Shown: positions 41,997 through 51,007, counted from the first letter of the stretch. The stretch is 64,000 nt of DNA from Paenibacillus psychroresistens (GCF_009728935.1 NZ_CP034235.1:4254001-4318000); one strand, 5' to 3'. The notes: a model not told the origin generated them from the letters alone. Made by a program: numbers and translations.

Positions 41997-42575
41997 CTAG
42001 GCTTGATATCTTGCTACCATTGCTCGAATCTCGCTCATGATTTTATCCGTTGCAGCTTCTAAATTATCTGAAGTGCTTTGAGCATATTCACTCAAATCTA
42101 CCGGCTTGCCATAATAAACCGCCATTCGGCGAAAAGGTTTATAATCTCCAATAATTGCTACGGGAATAACTATGGCATTAGATCTTAGTGCCAGCATTGC
42201 CGCGCCTTTCTTCCCAACGCCTCCCGCATTGTTACGGGAACCCTCAGGAAAAATACACATGGCTTTTCCATCCTTCAACAATTGAATCGACAAACGAATG
42301 GAGTCCTTGCTTACTCCTCCCCGTTTTACAGGAAATGCATGCACACGCCTGATAAGCCCACCAAAAATCGGGATGCGAAACAGCTCTTCCTTAGCCATAA
42401 AATAAAGCTCTCTTCTTATGGGGGACCCGAGCATGGGCGGGTCGAACGTACTCCGATGATTGCCGCAGAAAATCAATGGGCCCTCGTCGGGAATATTCTC
42501 CTTACCATAAGCTTTCAAGCGGAATAACACAAGAAACATAATTCGAAATAGGCCTCTCCCAAAGCGATAGAGCAT
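41997..42575 (-). CDS. plsC: 1-acyl-sn-glycerol-3-phosphate acyltransferase
   Basis: Acylates lysophosphatidic acid to phosphatidic acid at the membrane. The catalytic H-x4-D is in CGNHRSTFDPPMLG and the phosphate-binding block is CIFPEGSRNNAGG. An N-terminal hydrophobic stretch anchors the protein. Length is 192 aa. The ribosome binding site GGAGG lies within the end of cmk, three bases upstream, giving a cmk-plsC pair. Confidence 0.93.
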   Translation of the reverse strand: MLYRFGRGLFRIMFLVLFRLKAYGKENIPDEGPLIFCGNHRSTFDPPMLGSPIRRELYFMAKEELFRIPIFGGLIRRVHAFPVKRGGVSKDSIRLSIQLLKDGKAMCIFPEGSRNNAGGVGKKGAAMLALRSNAIVIPVAIIGDYKPFRRMAVYYGKPVDLSEYAQSTSDNLEAATDKIMSEIRAMVARYQA

Positions 42576-42578
42576 GTT

Positions 42579-43253
42579 CTAGCTACCTCCGGCCACATGA
42601 GTTCTGCATAAATCCAAGACTTGGGTAACAACCTCCGAAAGTGACATTTCGGTGCTATCAAGCAGGATGGCATCTTCTGCTCTAATGAGCGGAGAAGCTT
42701 CTCGCTGTTCATCCATTCGGTCACGTTGATTGATGTTAAATTCAAGCTGATCTATGGTTATGTCCGGATCTTTGGTTTCTTGAAATCTTCGTTTGGCTCT
42801 TTCCTTGGCGGTTGCAGTTAGGAAAACCTTGATTTCCGCATCAGGTAAGACATGAGTTCCAATATCTCTTCCATCCATGACGATCCCTTTAGATACAGCC
42901 ATTTGCTGCTGTAAATGGACCAGTAACTCACGAATTTGGGGAATGCTTGCAATCCATGAAACATTTTGATTGATTTCTTCGGAACGAATCGCATCCGTAA
43001 CTTCAATGCCATCCACAAACACTTTTTGACCCTGTTGCCCAGGTTTCAATTCAATCTGCATTTGTTTAGCTACTGCGATCACTTGATCCACTTGATCCGA
43101 ATTTAAACCTTCTTGGATAATCTTCCATGTTACCGCTCTATACATTGCACCGGTATCTATGTAGACAAAGCCTAGTTCTTCAGCTACTAAACGAGCCACT
43201 GTACTTTTTCCTGCACCTGCGGGTCCATCCAGCGCAACATTGATTCTGCCCAA
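42579..43253 (-). CDS. cmk: Cytidylate kinase
   Basis: Phosphorylates CMP and dCMP with ATP. P-loop ALDGPAGAGKSTVA at the N-terminus, VYIDTGAMYRAVTW (substrate side), IVMDGRDIGTHVLPDA and the lid RRFQE are all present. Length is 224 aa. The start is TTG, nine bases after AGGAGG. The gene begins the cmk-plsC unit, after the terminator that ends the PilZ gene in the same direction upstream. Confidence 0.95.
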   Translation of the reverse strand: MGRINVALDGPAGAGKSTVARLVAEELGFVYIDTGAMYRAVTWKIIQEGLNSDQVDQVIAVAKQMQIELKPGQQGQKVFVDGIEVTDAIRSEEINQNVSWIASIPQIRELLVHLQQQMAVSKGIVMDGRDIGTHVLPDAEIKVFLTATAKERAKRRFQETKDPDITIDQLEFNINQRDRMDEQREASPLIRAEDAILLDSTEMSLSEVVTQVLDLCRTHVAGGS

Positions 43254-43336
43254 TGTCTGCGTCCTCCTTTTGCAAAACCTACATTGAAAGTCATACTAGA
43301 GTCTTTCCAAGATGAACTTGCTTTGCAAGCAATATT

Positions 43337-43359
43337 AAAAAAAGCAGGCACGCGCCTGC
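43337..43359 (-). terminator. Terminator of the PilZ-domain gene
   Basis: GCAGGC/GCCTGC with a four-base loop is followed by seven T on the minus strand, about 48 bases after the stop of the PilZ gene and before cmk. Confidence 0.9.
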
Positions 43360-43406
43360 GAACGAGAAAAATTATACCATAGGTTTGGGGTTGGATGCAA
43401 AACTAA

Positions 43407-44057
43407 CTATTTTCTTAGCTCCAATTGTCGTTCAAAGCAATACTTTATGATTTTTTGGCGTTCTCGATCGGAGATATCAATAAAGCGAAGCATGACCAAT
43501 TGCTGTTCCGTTTCTGTTTGTTTGACACGTACAAGTTCGGCTTTAAAATTAGCGTGTTCGACTTTTCCGTTCTTAAATGGGACGAGCAACCAACAGCTAG
43601 CTTCATTCTTAACTTGAATAGGAATGTTCTTCTCGCAAAGGAATGAGATCCCACCACCGCCTACATCATCAGTATACCCCATGAATTGCACAATTTCAGA
43701 AACTTTTACGGCAATTTCAAGCTCAGCAGGCACACGTAAGAAATTACGTCTCTGCACTTTAGTAATGGATTCAAGCTCTGGTTTCTTAAGTACAACTAGC
43801 TTTAGTACATCTTCTCTGAAACCTAGAACAGAAGTGATAAAATAATTCTTCACTCCGCCCTCTGTTATGTAATACGCGGATAATTCATCCCCGGCATATA
43901 ATCGTTTCACTTTACCCGTTTTGACGCGTAATGGTAATTCAATTAAAACATGCTCATCCAAAACATCGGCAATACGTGCTTTCAACTCTTCTTTAGCTTC
44001 TTCTTCATCGATGGAATTAACTTGCATGTATAAGATCTGGTTAACTTTCGGAAGCAA
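43407..44057 (-). CDS. motI: PilZ-domain flagellar brake protein (YpfA/MotI type)
   Basis: Two-domain YcgR-like protein (216 aa): an N-terminal PilZN domain (about 1-95) and a C-terminal PilZ domain. The latter carries the c-di-GMP-binding Arg block KVQRRNFLRVPAELEIAV and the second motif (TDDVGGGGISFLC), which deviates slightly from D/N-x-S-x2-G. In B. subtilis the homologue binds c-di-GMP and inhibits the flagellar motor. The start is TTG eight bases after GGAGG; a longer frame reads through the site itself. Its position before ypeB and cmk matches ypfA. Confidence 0.82.
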   Translation of the reverse strand: MLPKVNQILYMQVNSIDEEEAKEELKARIADVLDEHVLIELPLRVKTGKVKRLYAGDELSAYYITEGGVKNYFITSVLGFREDVLKLVVLKKPELESITKVQRRNFLRVPAELEIAVKVSEIVQFMGYTDDVGGGGISFLCEKNIPIQVKNEASCWLLVPFKNGKVEHANFKAELVRVKQTETEQQLVMLRFIDISDRERQKIIKYCFERQLELRK

Positions 44058-44118
44058 AACGGGCACCTCCAGCAATTTTTGATATTATAATTATACCATG
44101 ACATTGGAAAATAGAAAC

Positions 44119-44146
44119 AAAAAAAAGAGAAGTCTGTGACTTCTCT
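44119..44146 (-). terminator. Terminator of ypeB
   Basis: A perfect nine-base stem AGAGAAGTC/GACTTCTCT with a three-base loop runs into eight T on the minus strand, just after ypeB. Confidence 0.95.
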
Positions 44147-44169
44147 TCTGACTTCTTTAATAAATACGG

Positions 44170-45519
44170 CTACACCTTAGCCGTTTGTGGACGAATCAAC
44201 TCAATTTTCTCTTCATACCCGTTTTGAGCATTGATATAAATTTTATAGTTGTTCCCATTTATTTTCCCAATGATCTCATAGCATAGAACCTCTTCATTTA
44301 TTTCATTTTTGATCAGAGCCAACGAATGGCTTTGGATTTTAAATTTAGGATTCAGTTCTTTTTTAGCTAGCTCTAAATTAAGCTTTGGCGGTGGCCATTT
44401 ATGCGTTTTTTGCTCCAATAAATAATCTGCTGCCTGCAACCCAACGACATTTCCATCATCCAAGGCTACTTTAACGGTTAGTTTTTCAGGATAAACAGTG
44501 ACCTTATCTTGCACTTTGGCAAATGTAAAATTGGCTATATTCTGATATTCGTCATAATTGACAGCTTTCATCGCTTTATATCCATGTGTCTCCAGAAATT
44601 CCAAGGCCGCTTCTCTGGCACCAGCAATATCCAGCACCTTGCTTTTTGCCAGATGAGGCTCCATATAGAAAATCACATTTCCACCTTTTTTGGTGAAATC
44701 AATTTGCGTGATCTCCGTTTGATTGGGTTGTTTGAGAGTTACAGAGTAAGAGTTGGAATCTGTTCCTTTGCCATTTTCCGTGACTTGCATGGCTGACTCG
44801 TCTTTAGTCCCGAGAAACTTAGCCGCTTTATGCTTAATTTGATCAGGTGTGACTATTTCTCCAGAGAGCATAGATAAATTCTTCGGATGAATCAGTCCCA
44901 TCATTGTGGGTCCCCAATCCATATCGGTATTTGTCTTAACTTCCTTATCCACCGTGCGGAAACCATCAATAATCGAATTATCCGTGCCATTCTTTTGGGT
45001 TGCTAAAGCTATTTCTACATCCATCCAGCGCAAATTTTTCGCTAATACTTTATTTTGTACACCTTGCAGCTTATCGGTAATTTCTGTTGAATGTTTATAC
45101 AAAGTATTTAATGTATTTTTTTCTTCGGGGGAAAGTGGCTTTTCATTCAAATCTCTAACAGCTGTGTTATATGAAAATTGGGATATGTGATTTAAAAATT
45201 TCTCTGTTTCATTGAACGGAAGCCAAGCTAGGGGCAGTTGATTAATCTCACTTTGGGCTTGACTGGAAATTTTCCAAATATTCACAAGACCTTTTTTATA
45301 AAAATCCTGCGAGCTTGAATCTACTGCAATCGCACTACCCAGCTCATTATGTAGCTTGTCAATATGGAAGGATAGATCATGAAATGCCCGCTGATATTGA
45401 TTCTCTGCCTTGATTAGTATAGCGTTCTTCTCTTGATTCTCCTGATACCCCCATATACCAGCACCAATTAAAGCTATTATAGCAACGGGAAAAAGAATTG
45501 CACTGAGTCTTCTATACAT
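44170..45519 (-). CDS. ypeB: Germination protein YpeB
   Basis: Spore protein that in Bacillus stabilises and localises the cortex-lytic enzyme SleB. One N-terminal signal-anchor helix (about residues 8-25) is followed by a long helical domain and C-terminal PepSY-like repeats (blocks GAREAALEFLETHGYKAM and ELAKKELNPKF). Length is 449 aa, full for the family. AGGGGA precedes the ATG. Unlike in B. subtilis, no sleB lies directly upstream: only 71 bases separate this gene from prsW. Confidence 0.93.
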   Translation of the reverse strand: MYRRLSAILFPVAIIALIGAGIWGYQENQEKNAILIKAENQYQRAFHDLSFHIDKLHNELGSAIAVDSSSQDFYKKGLVNIWKISSQAQSEINQLPLAWLPFNETEKFLNHISQFSYNTAVRDLNEKPLSPEEKNTLNTLYKHSTEITDKLQGVQNKVLAKNLRWMDVEIALATQKNGTDNSIIDGFRTVDKEVKTNTDMDWGPTMMGLIHPKNLSMLSGEIVTPDQIKHKAAKFLGTKDESAMQVTENGKGTDSNSYSVTLKQPNQTEITQIDFTKKGGNVIFYMEPHLAKSKVLDIAGAREAALEFLETHGYKAMKAVNYDEYQNIANFTFAKVQDKVTVYPEKLTVKVALDDGNVVGLQAADYLLEQKTHKWPPPKLNLELAKKELNPKFKIQSHSLALIKNEINEEVLCYEIIGKINGNNYKIYINAQNGYEEKIELIRPQTAKV

Positions 45520-45590
45520 CTTTGGATCCCCTTTCTACCTCCTGTCATTTTTATTAGCATCCGTTGACGCTTGTGGAATTATGCATGAAA

Positions 45591-46274
45591 TTAAAATTTT
45601 TCCTCACGCTGCACAGCACGAAATGGAGAACGTTCATTAGCTTTATTGAGCATTTTCAAACCGAAGTACCAGAAGAGCAGCATCAACGGAAGAATAAACC
45701 ATAGCCATGTAGTTCTGAAATCAAGTAATATATAATCGAATATTCCATGGAATATTAAAGGTACTAATAAAGCATTGCGTAAATACTTCTTTTCTTTAGA
45801 GGGATTGAATTTGGCTTTACCTAGCTGATACCCCATAAAAACCCCGAATAAAGCGTGAGCAGATACAGGTAAAAATGCCCTAAACAGCAAATGCGAGAAT
45901 GAAGAGAAATCGACAAATGCATAAATCACATTTTCGACTGTAGCGAAGCCTAGAGATAAAGCGACAGCATAAATAATCCCGTCATACGGCTCATCAAAAT
46001 AAATGTGCTTATAGATTACAAAATAAACAATAATAAACTTAACAACCTCTTCTATCCCCGCCGAATATACGAATGAAAATACAAATGGATTTTCGCCAAA
46101 AGCTAAAACAAATGCTCTTTGTATGACCATAATGGGGAAAACAAGTATCCCACCGAATATAAATAAACGAGCCACCATCGAAATCGGCTCAGCCTCATAT
46201 TTATCTTTAAGGTAAAAATAAGAGAGAAGTGCAATTCCTGGGGCAATAGCAGCTACCAGAATGGATAACCACAT
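45591..46274 (-). CDS. prsW: PrsW-type intramembrane protease
   Basis: Multi-spanning membrane protease (227 aa, about seven to eight helices). The characteristic Glu-Glu motif is in SAGIEEVVKFIIVYFV; further conserved blocks are DEPYDGIIYAVALSLGFATV and AHALFGVFMGYQLGKAK. In B. subtilis PrsW makes the first cut in the anti-sigma factor RsiW. The ECF/anti-sigma pair at the start of this window is a conceivable target in this genome, though nothing links them directly. It lies between glutamate dehydrogenase and ypeB, matching B. subtilis order. Confidence 0.92.
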   Translation of the reverse strand: MWLSILVAAIAPGIALLSYFYLKDKYEAEPISMVARLFIFGGILVFPIMVIQRAFVLAFGENPFVFSFVYSAGIEEVVKFIIVYFVIYKHIYFDEPYDGIIYAVALSLGFATVENVIYAFVDFSSFSHLLFRAFLPVSAHALFGVFMGYQLGKAKFNPSKEKKYLRNALLVPLIFHGIFDYILLDFRTTWLWFILPLMLLFWYFGLKMLNKANERSPFRAVQREEKF

Positions 46275-46309
46275 CTGTCTTCACTCCTTAGTTAATCATT
46301 TCATCCATT

Positions 46310-47560
46310 TCAAATCCAGCCTCGTAAATGAGAGGCTTCCGCCATTTTACGCACACCAACCATGTAGGCTGCCAAGCGCATATTGACACCACGTGTCTCA
46401 TGAACATTATAGACATTATCAAAAGCTTTTTCCATCCTATCTTGCAGCTTGGATTCAATTTCCGCTTCCGACCAGTAATATCCTTGATTATTCTGCACCC
46501 ATTCAAAATAAGAAACCACCACACCACCTGCGTTTGCCAAGATATCTGGCACAATTAGCACACCGCGGTCAGTCAAGATATTCGTCGCTTCAATTGTTGT
46601 GGGACCATTAGCAGCTTCGACAATAATGCCAGCTTGAATCTTGGCTGCATTCTCTTGTGTAATCTGATTTTCAATGGCAGCAGGGACTAGAATATCACAT
46701 TTTTGCTCTAATACTTGTTGGTTGGTAATCGTCTTGCTGAATAACTTTGTCACCGTGCCAAAAGAATCTCTGCGATCCAATAAGCTCGGAATATCTAAAC
46801 CATCCTCATCATATATCGCTCCGTATACATCTGATATCCCTACAACCTTTGCGCCTGATTCATGCAAAAACTGCGCTAGGTAGCTGCCGGCATTGCCAAA
46901 TCCTTGAATAACCACGCTAGCTTCATTAAGGTTCTTTCCGCGTATCTTCAAAGCTTGCTTGATCATGATAATCACACCTTGGGCAGTAGCTGTCTCCCTA
47001 CCTTGGGAACCGCCTAATACGATAGGTTTCCCTGTAATAAAGCCTGGAGAATCAAATTCACGAATACGGCTGTACTCATCCATCATCCAGGCCATTATTT
47101 GCGAATTTGTCATAACATCTGGGGCAGGAATATCTTTGTTAGGGCCGACAATTTGGCTGATAGCCCTCACATATCCTCGGCTTAAACGCTCCAGCTCACC
47201 AAAAGACATTTCACGCGGGTCGCAAATAACACCACCTTTACCTCCACCAAATGGTAGATCGACAATTCCACATTTCAAGCTCATCCAGATAGACAAAGCT
47301 TTAACTTCATCCTCATTAACATCCGGATGAAACCGAATCCCGCCTTTTGTAGGTCCGATTGAATCATTATGCTGAGCTCGATAACCTGTGAATATGCGCA
47401 CCTTCTGGTTATCCATTTGAATGGGAATACGAACATGAAGCACCCTTAACGGTTCCTTTAACAATTCATACATCTCTGTAGAATAGCCGAGCTTTTTAAT
47501 TGCTTCACCAATGATTATTTGTGTGGAATCCAATACATTTAGATTTTCTATGGCAATCAT
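46310..47560 (-). CDS. NAD-dependent glutamate dehydrogenase
   Basis: Interconverts glutamate and 2-oxoglutarate plus ammonia (GudB/RocG type, 416 aa). Substrate and catalytic residues lie in GGIRFHPDVNEDEVKALSIW, MSLKCGIVDLPFGGGKGGV and KDIPAPDVMTNSQIMAWM. The Rossmann loop is VVIQGFGNAGSYLA. It is the position held by gudB in B. subtilis, close to prsW and ypbH. No tandem duplication of the kind found in laboratory B. subtilis gudB is apparent, so the enzyme should be active. Confidence 0.95.
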   Translation of the reverse strand: MIAIENLNVLDSTQIIIGEAIKKLGYSTEMYELLKEPLRVLHVRIPIQMDNQKVRIFTGYRAQHNDSIGPTKGGIRFHPDVNEDEVKALSIWMSLKCGIVDLPFGGGKGGVICDPREMSFGELERLSRGYVRAISQIVGPNKDIPAPDVMTNSQIMAWMMDEYSRIREFDSPGFITGKPIVLGGSQGRETATAQGVIIMIKQALKIRGKNLNEASVVIQGFGNAGSYLAQFLHESGAKVVGISDVYGAIYDEDGLDIPSLLDRRDSFGTVTKLFSKTITNQQVLEQKCDILVPAAIENQITQENAAKIQAGIIVEAANGPTTIEATNILTDRGVLIVPDILANAGGVVVSYFEWVQNNQGYYWSEAEIESKLQDRMEKAFDNVYNVHETRGVNMRLAAYMVGVRKMAEASHLRGWI

Positions 47561-47616
47561 GAAGCCTACACCTCACTTATTTTATCAACTCACTTGTGTT
47601 ATCCCCTTTTATAGGC

Positions 47617-47655
47617 AAAAAAACACTCTCAAAACAGATAGTTTTGAAAGTGTTT
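47617..47655 (-). terminator. Terminator of the MecA-like gene
   Basis: A 15-base stem (AAACACTTTCAAAAC with GTTTTGAGAGTGTTT, one mismatch) with a five-base loop is followed by a T-run on the minus strand, about 40 bases after the stop. Confidence 0.95.
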
Positions 47656-47693
47656 AATTGGTTCTATTAGGTTATTACTTCCTTTGACCACTT

Positions 47694-48302
47694 TTAGAAA
47701 TAAGAACATAGGACTTTTACTGCATCATCTGCAATAATGATTTTCCCATACTCCTCGAGAACTGCGCGAGTAACAGATGTAGCTTCACCATATTCAGATA
47801 AAACGGCAATTAATGCTTGATATCGACTTTCTTTTTCTTCCATATCCACAGGCTCTAATTGTAAAATCCATTTATTCTTATAAGAGAATAAGATGCCGCC
47901 GTCCACTAACAACGGATTGATTACTTTGGCCATGCTCAATAAATCTTCAAAATCATGAAATGCATAAGAGATTAAATCAGATTCTTCTAATGTAACTTCC
48001 ATCTCGTATACATCTTCATCATCTTCTTCATCCGTATGATTCTGATTATGTGATGAATTCATTCTACTTTTGGTTACGATGACAACCATTCCTTGTGCAG
48101 GAAGCGCAAAAACCTCAACAGCTAAAGGTCCAGAAGCGTCAAATCCCAGCTCCGAATAGGCTTGTTCCATCATCTCACTAAATAATTCATGAACCTTAGG
48201 CACTTCGCGCCACATATCTTCTTTCTGAATACCTCGCTCAGTCAGATCATCAAAGGTTAGGAAAATCCTAATTTTGTCTGGAGTCAGTCGCTCTATTTTC
48301 AT
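47694..48302 (-). CDS. MecA-family ClpC adaptor protein
   Basis: Adaptor that delivers substrates to ClpCP (202 aa). The N-terminal substrate-binding domain begins MKIERLTPDKIRIFLTFDDL. An acidic linker (DEEDDEDVYEME) follows. The C-terminal ClpC-binding domain contains YAFHDFEDLLSMAKVI and ESRYQALIAVLSEYGEAT. B. subtilis has two paralogues, MecA and YpbH (MecB); the location near glutamate dehydrogenase matches ypbH, although the sequence alone could be either. GAGGGGG precedes the ATG. Confidence 0.9.
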   Translation of the reverse strand: MKIERLTPDKIRIFLTFDDLTERGIQKEDMWREVPKVHELFSEMMEQAYSELGFDASGPLAVEVFALPAQGMVVIVTKSRMNSSHNQNHTDEEDDEDVYEMEVTLEESDLISYAFHDFEDLLSMAKVINPLLVDGGILFSYKNKWILQLEPVDMEEKESRYQALIAVLSEYGEATSVTRAVLEEYGKIIIADDAVKVLCSYF

Positions 48303-48439
48303 ATAGGATCCCCCTCAACATCACTTGAAGTATACTACAGGTTATGATTATTGCATGGAAATGTGATAATTACAATGTCCATACTCTCTACTTTATTATT
48401 ATATCATGTTATTAATTTTTTTAAAACGTAATGCAATAG

Positions 48440-48494
48440 AAAAAAAAAGAACCTTTCAAGAAAGTAGCATTAGCTACTTGCCTGAGAGGTCCTT
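48440..48494 (-). terminator. Terminator after the 114-aa membrane protein gene
   Basis: An inner perfect stem AAGTAGC/GCTACTT within a weaker outer stem (GGACCTCTCAG with CTTGAAAGGTTC) leads into eight or nine T on the minus strand. Confidence 0.75.
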
Positions 48495-48524
48495 ATGATA
48501 TGTGATTTAAAAGTGAGTTTTGTC

Positions 48525-48869
48525 TTATTGTACTCTTGTGGATGAGGTGCTTTGTTGATTATTTGCCAAAATTTCATCAACCTTGGATTTTAACTCAGGA
48601 TCTTTATTTAAAATTTCTTTCACTCGAGAAAATTCAGCATGCTGATTAGAATTATCTGATTGGTTTACACTTTTATGAGTATTATTATGATCATTGTTGC
48701 TCATATCCATATCCATGTTAGAAAATTTGGACTTGGCTTTATTAACCATGCTTCCCATCGATTGACCCGCATTAGCTAAATTAGCCATCATCATACCATT
48801 ATTTCGGTTAATGTAATTTACAGCCAATGCACCAACAATGCCACCTAATAAAAAAGTTCCCACTCGCAT
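48525..48869 (-). CDS. Small membrane protein with Asn-rich tail
   Basis: Unknown protein (114 aa). An N-terminal Gly-rich hydrophobic helix (MRVGTFLLGGIVGALAVNYI) is followed by a Met/Asn/Ala-rich stretch, a low-complexity Asp/Asn/His/Ser middle and a helical end (VKEILNKDPELKSKVDEILA). Topology resembles YtxH-like and other small Bacillota envelope proteins, but I do not recognise a family. AAAGGAGGAG precedes the ATG, and a terminator follows, so it is monocistronic. Confidence 0.75.
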   Translation of the reverse strand: MRVGTFLLGGIVGALAVNYINRNNGMMMANLANAGQSMGSMVNKAKSKFSNMDMDMSNNDHNNTHKSVNQSDNSNQHAEFSRVKEILNKDPELKSKVDEILANNQQSTSSTRVQ

Positions 48870-49025
48870 AAAATCTCCTCCTTTTCATCATATTTTTCTT
48901 CGTACATTTTATATTTTCCTCTAATCCATTGGAACTATGCATTCAAAAAATAGGAAATTGAAGTCAAGGATATTCAAGATCAAATGTGATACAATGACAA
49001 TATTCTGCAACGAGGTGAATCTAAC

Positions 49026-49874
49026 TTGAAAAAATTAATCATTATCACCCTCTTACTTTCCGTACCTTTAACAGCTTGCGGAAGCTCGTCTACGCCATCC
49101 CAACAAACAGAATCAACTATTACTCCAACTACTACAATTGCAACAGCGACGCCAATTCCTACACCCATAGCCACGCCTATTCCAACACCAACTGCATCGC
49201 CCAATCCGAACACGGAAGAAATAGAAAAAACCTATATAATGAATAAGAATTACGACCTGGTGCCAAAAGATCCCAATGGCAACAAAAAAGTCGTTTTGCT
49301 GACCTTTGATGATGGACCCAAAGAAAAAGAAATGATTGAACCTATGCTGGACACGCTCGATAAACACAAAGCAAAAGCCATTTTTTTCATGAATGGCTAT
49401 CGCATTAAAGCCCACCCCGAATTGCTTAAATTGGTTTATGATCGTGGACAAATTATCGGGAACCATTCCTGGGACCATATTGAGCTCAAGAAAGAAAGCA
49501 ACGCCAAAATAGATCAGCAATTAAATGATGTTCAAAAAATTATCAAAGACACCATTGGCATCTCCCCTGTTTTCTTCCGCCCGCCTTTTGCTTCTTCTAA
49601 TGATTATGTACGTGAAGCAGCTAAGCGAGAAAAAATGCTATTCATGACATGGTCCGACGGTTCGCTAGATTGGGATTTAGAAAAGAAAGGCTATACAACA
49701 GAGCAAAAATCAGAGTTGGTTATCGAAAATGTATTCAAATTGCTTCATAAAGGCAGCAATATCCTCATGCATGAGCTCCCTTGGACCGTTGCTACGCTTG
49801 ATAATTTGCTTACTAAACTTGAAGATGAAGGCTATAGCTTCTTGGACCCACGGGCCATTGATACGGAATTGTAG
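49026..49874 (+). CDS. Polysaccharide deacetylase lipoprotein
   Basis: NodB-domain carbohydrate esterase (282 aa) anchored outside the membrane. TTG start with GAGGTGA seven bases upstream. The signal peptide ends in lipobox LTAC. A Thr/Pro-rich spacer (about residues 25-60, repeats of TPIPTP) follows. The catalytic domain shows LLTFDDGPKEKE (Asp-Asp metal/base), IIGNHSWDHIELKK (His-x3-His), FFRPPFASSN (Arg) and NILMHELP (final His). Likely substrate is peptidoglycan or another N-acetylated polymer. It is the first plus-strand gene after a long minus-strand stretch. Confidence 0.92.
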   Translation: MKKLIIITLLLSVPLTACGSSSTPSQQTESTITPTTTIATATPIPTPIATPIPTPTASPNPNTEEIEKTYIMNKNYDLVPKDPNGNKKVVLLTFDDGPKEKEMIEPMLDTLDKHKAKAIFFMNGYRIKAHPELLKLVYDRGQIIGNHSWDHIELKKESNAKIDQQLNDVQKIIKDTIGISPVFFRPPFASSNDYVREAAKREKMLFMTWSDGSLDWDLEKKGYTTEQKSELVIENVFKLLHKGSNILMHELPWTVATLDNLLTKLEDEGYSFLDPRAIDTEL

Positions 49875-49887
49875 CATGCCATACTAA

Positions 49888-49934
49888 AGCCACCTATTTT
49901 TAGTTATTCTCAACTAAAATAGGTGGCTTTTTTT
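49888..49934 (+). terminator. Terminator of the deacetylase gene
   Basis: AGCCACCTATTTT and AAAATAGGTGGCT with an inner TAGTT/AACTA form a long hairpin followed by seven T on the plus strand, just after the stop. Confidence 0.95.
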
Positions 49935-49941
49935 ATTTCAT

Positions 49942-50688
49942 TTATTCAGCGTGCCTTAGAATAAAGTCTATTATCTGCGTTGGGTCATCGAGACAATGCG
50001 GATGGTGACCACAATCCTTACTATAAACCTCGAGATCAATTCCAGTGTGCTCATATGCCTTAACAAGCAACGCGCCGTTCTCGTGGAAGGGAACGATATT
50101 GTCGTTACTGCCATATACGAGCACAACAGGTATCCTGCTTGCTAAGAGCGCAGGAAGCTTGTCTAGTGGATGTTCCCTGTAGCTAATTAACTCCGACAAA
50201 GTCAAGTTTAGCGCACTTAGCACCTCTTCCTTGAGTGCTTCATTCGGTATACTTGTGCCCGCTAAGTTAAGACAGCTTAGAATGTTCAGCAACGGAGCAT
50301 CAAGGTAAAGCGAGCTAACCATCTCTGGATATTTAGCTGCGAGCTTGATGGCGTGAAGGCCGCCAGCGCTCATCCCTACGGGCACGCACTTCTCGTACAA
50401 GCCGTATTTTTCATTTAGAAAACCCGCAAACGCCTTCTTAGCGTCCATATCCTCATCAAGACCCCAGCGGTTTGTATTCTTCAGATAGGCTACATGCCAG
50501 CCGCGTTTCAGCATCTCCACCTCAAGCCCGGGAAACGCCGCAAAATACTCCGTTTTCAGCAACCATTTCCTCGTCTTAATTTCCTCATCGGGACAAACCA
50601 GAATGGCGTCCCGTCCCTCGAACTGAAATTCTATCTTTTTAAAATCACTAAAATCCTCACTGGGTATACCATCGTTATTAGTTATCAT
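49942..50688 (-). CDS. Alpha/beta hydrolase
   Basis: Serine hydrolase of unknown substrate (248 aa). The nucleophile elbow is CVPVGMSAGGLHAIKLA (Ser in GMSAGG). The acid is probably the Asp of YGSNDNIVPFHENG and the His lies in SKDCGHHPHCLDD. There is no signal peptide. Compared with its neighbours the gene has more G/C-rich third positions in several stretches (for example around 50320-50560), which could reflect recent acquisition. It is convergent with the deacetylase gene. Confidence 0.85.
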   Translation of the reverse strand: MITNNDGIPSEDFSDFKKIEFQFEGRDAILVCPDEEIKTRKWLLKTEYFAAFPGLEVEMLKRGWHVAYLKNTNRWGLDEDMDAKKAFAGFLNEKYGLYEKCVPVGMSAGGLHAIKLAAKYPEMVSSLYLDAPLLNILSCLNLAGTSIPNEALKEEVLSALNLTLSELISYREHPLDKLPALLASRIPVVLVYGSNDNIVPFHENGALLVKAYEHTGIDLEVYSKDCGHHPHCLDDPTQIIDFILRHAE

Positions 50689-51007
50689 ATTGATTTTCCT
50701 ACTTTCTTTTGACGAATTACATGTTTTATCCTAAAAAAAGTAAGCCCGGATATCTGGGCTTACTTTTTTTACTTTACTAAGACGAAACGCTAAAACGTTG
50801 AATCTATCTATTTCTTAAATTGCAAGGTTGTTGAGAAAGTATGAAGTGGAGGATTTGTGTGTTGAGCGTAGAGTTTACGTGCCGCCTTTGAATATTGCAT
50901 CCTTACCACCTGTTTTATTCCAATAAAAGAGGATGCAATTTCAAGAGTGGCCGAAGCCAACATACAACTCCGTAACTTCAGCACATTCTCATCCACCTAC
51001 TTAACAC
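50689..51007. other. Intergenic stretch with terminator and a doubtful 62-codon frame
   Basis: The gap between the hydrolase and the 2-oxoacid oxidoreductase holds the hairpin at 50733-50770 and, on the minus strand, a 62-codon frame (50808-50996) with a GTG start and no clear ribosome binding site. Its translation (ending HTFSTTLQFKK) has no recognised domain. It may be noncoding or a remnant of a dispersed element. Confidence 0.4.
50733..50770 (-). terminator. Bidirectional terminator after the oxidoreductase genes
   Basis: AGTAAGCCC and GGGCTTACT pair perfectly with an eight-base loop and are flanked by A- and T-runs, so the hairpin can act in both directions. On the minus strand it lies about 240 bases after the oxidoreductase stop. 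Confidence 0.85.

Noticed and set aside
42515..42745. 76-codon minus-strand frame across the cmk-plsC junction
   Set aside because: Overlaps two conserved genes in a different frame and has no ribosome binding site.
46288..46554. 88-codon minus-strand frame inside glutamate dehydrogenase
   Set aside because: Fully covered by the intact dehydrogenase in another frame; Trp/Cys-rich shadow translation.
49113..49520. 135-codon frame opposite the deacetylase gene
   Set aside because: Antisense shadow of a clearly conserved NodB-domain gene, rich in Trp, Arg and Cys from the Thr/Pro codons of the other strand.
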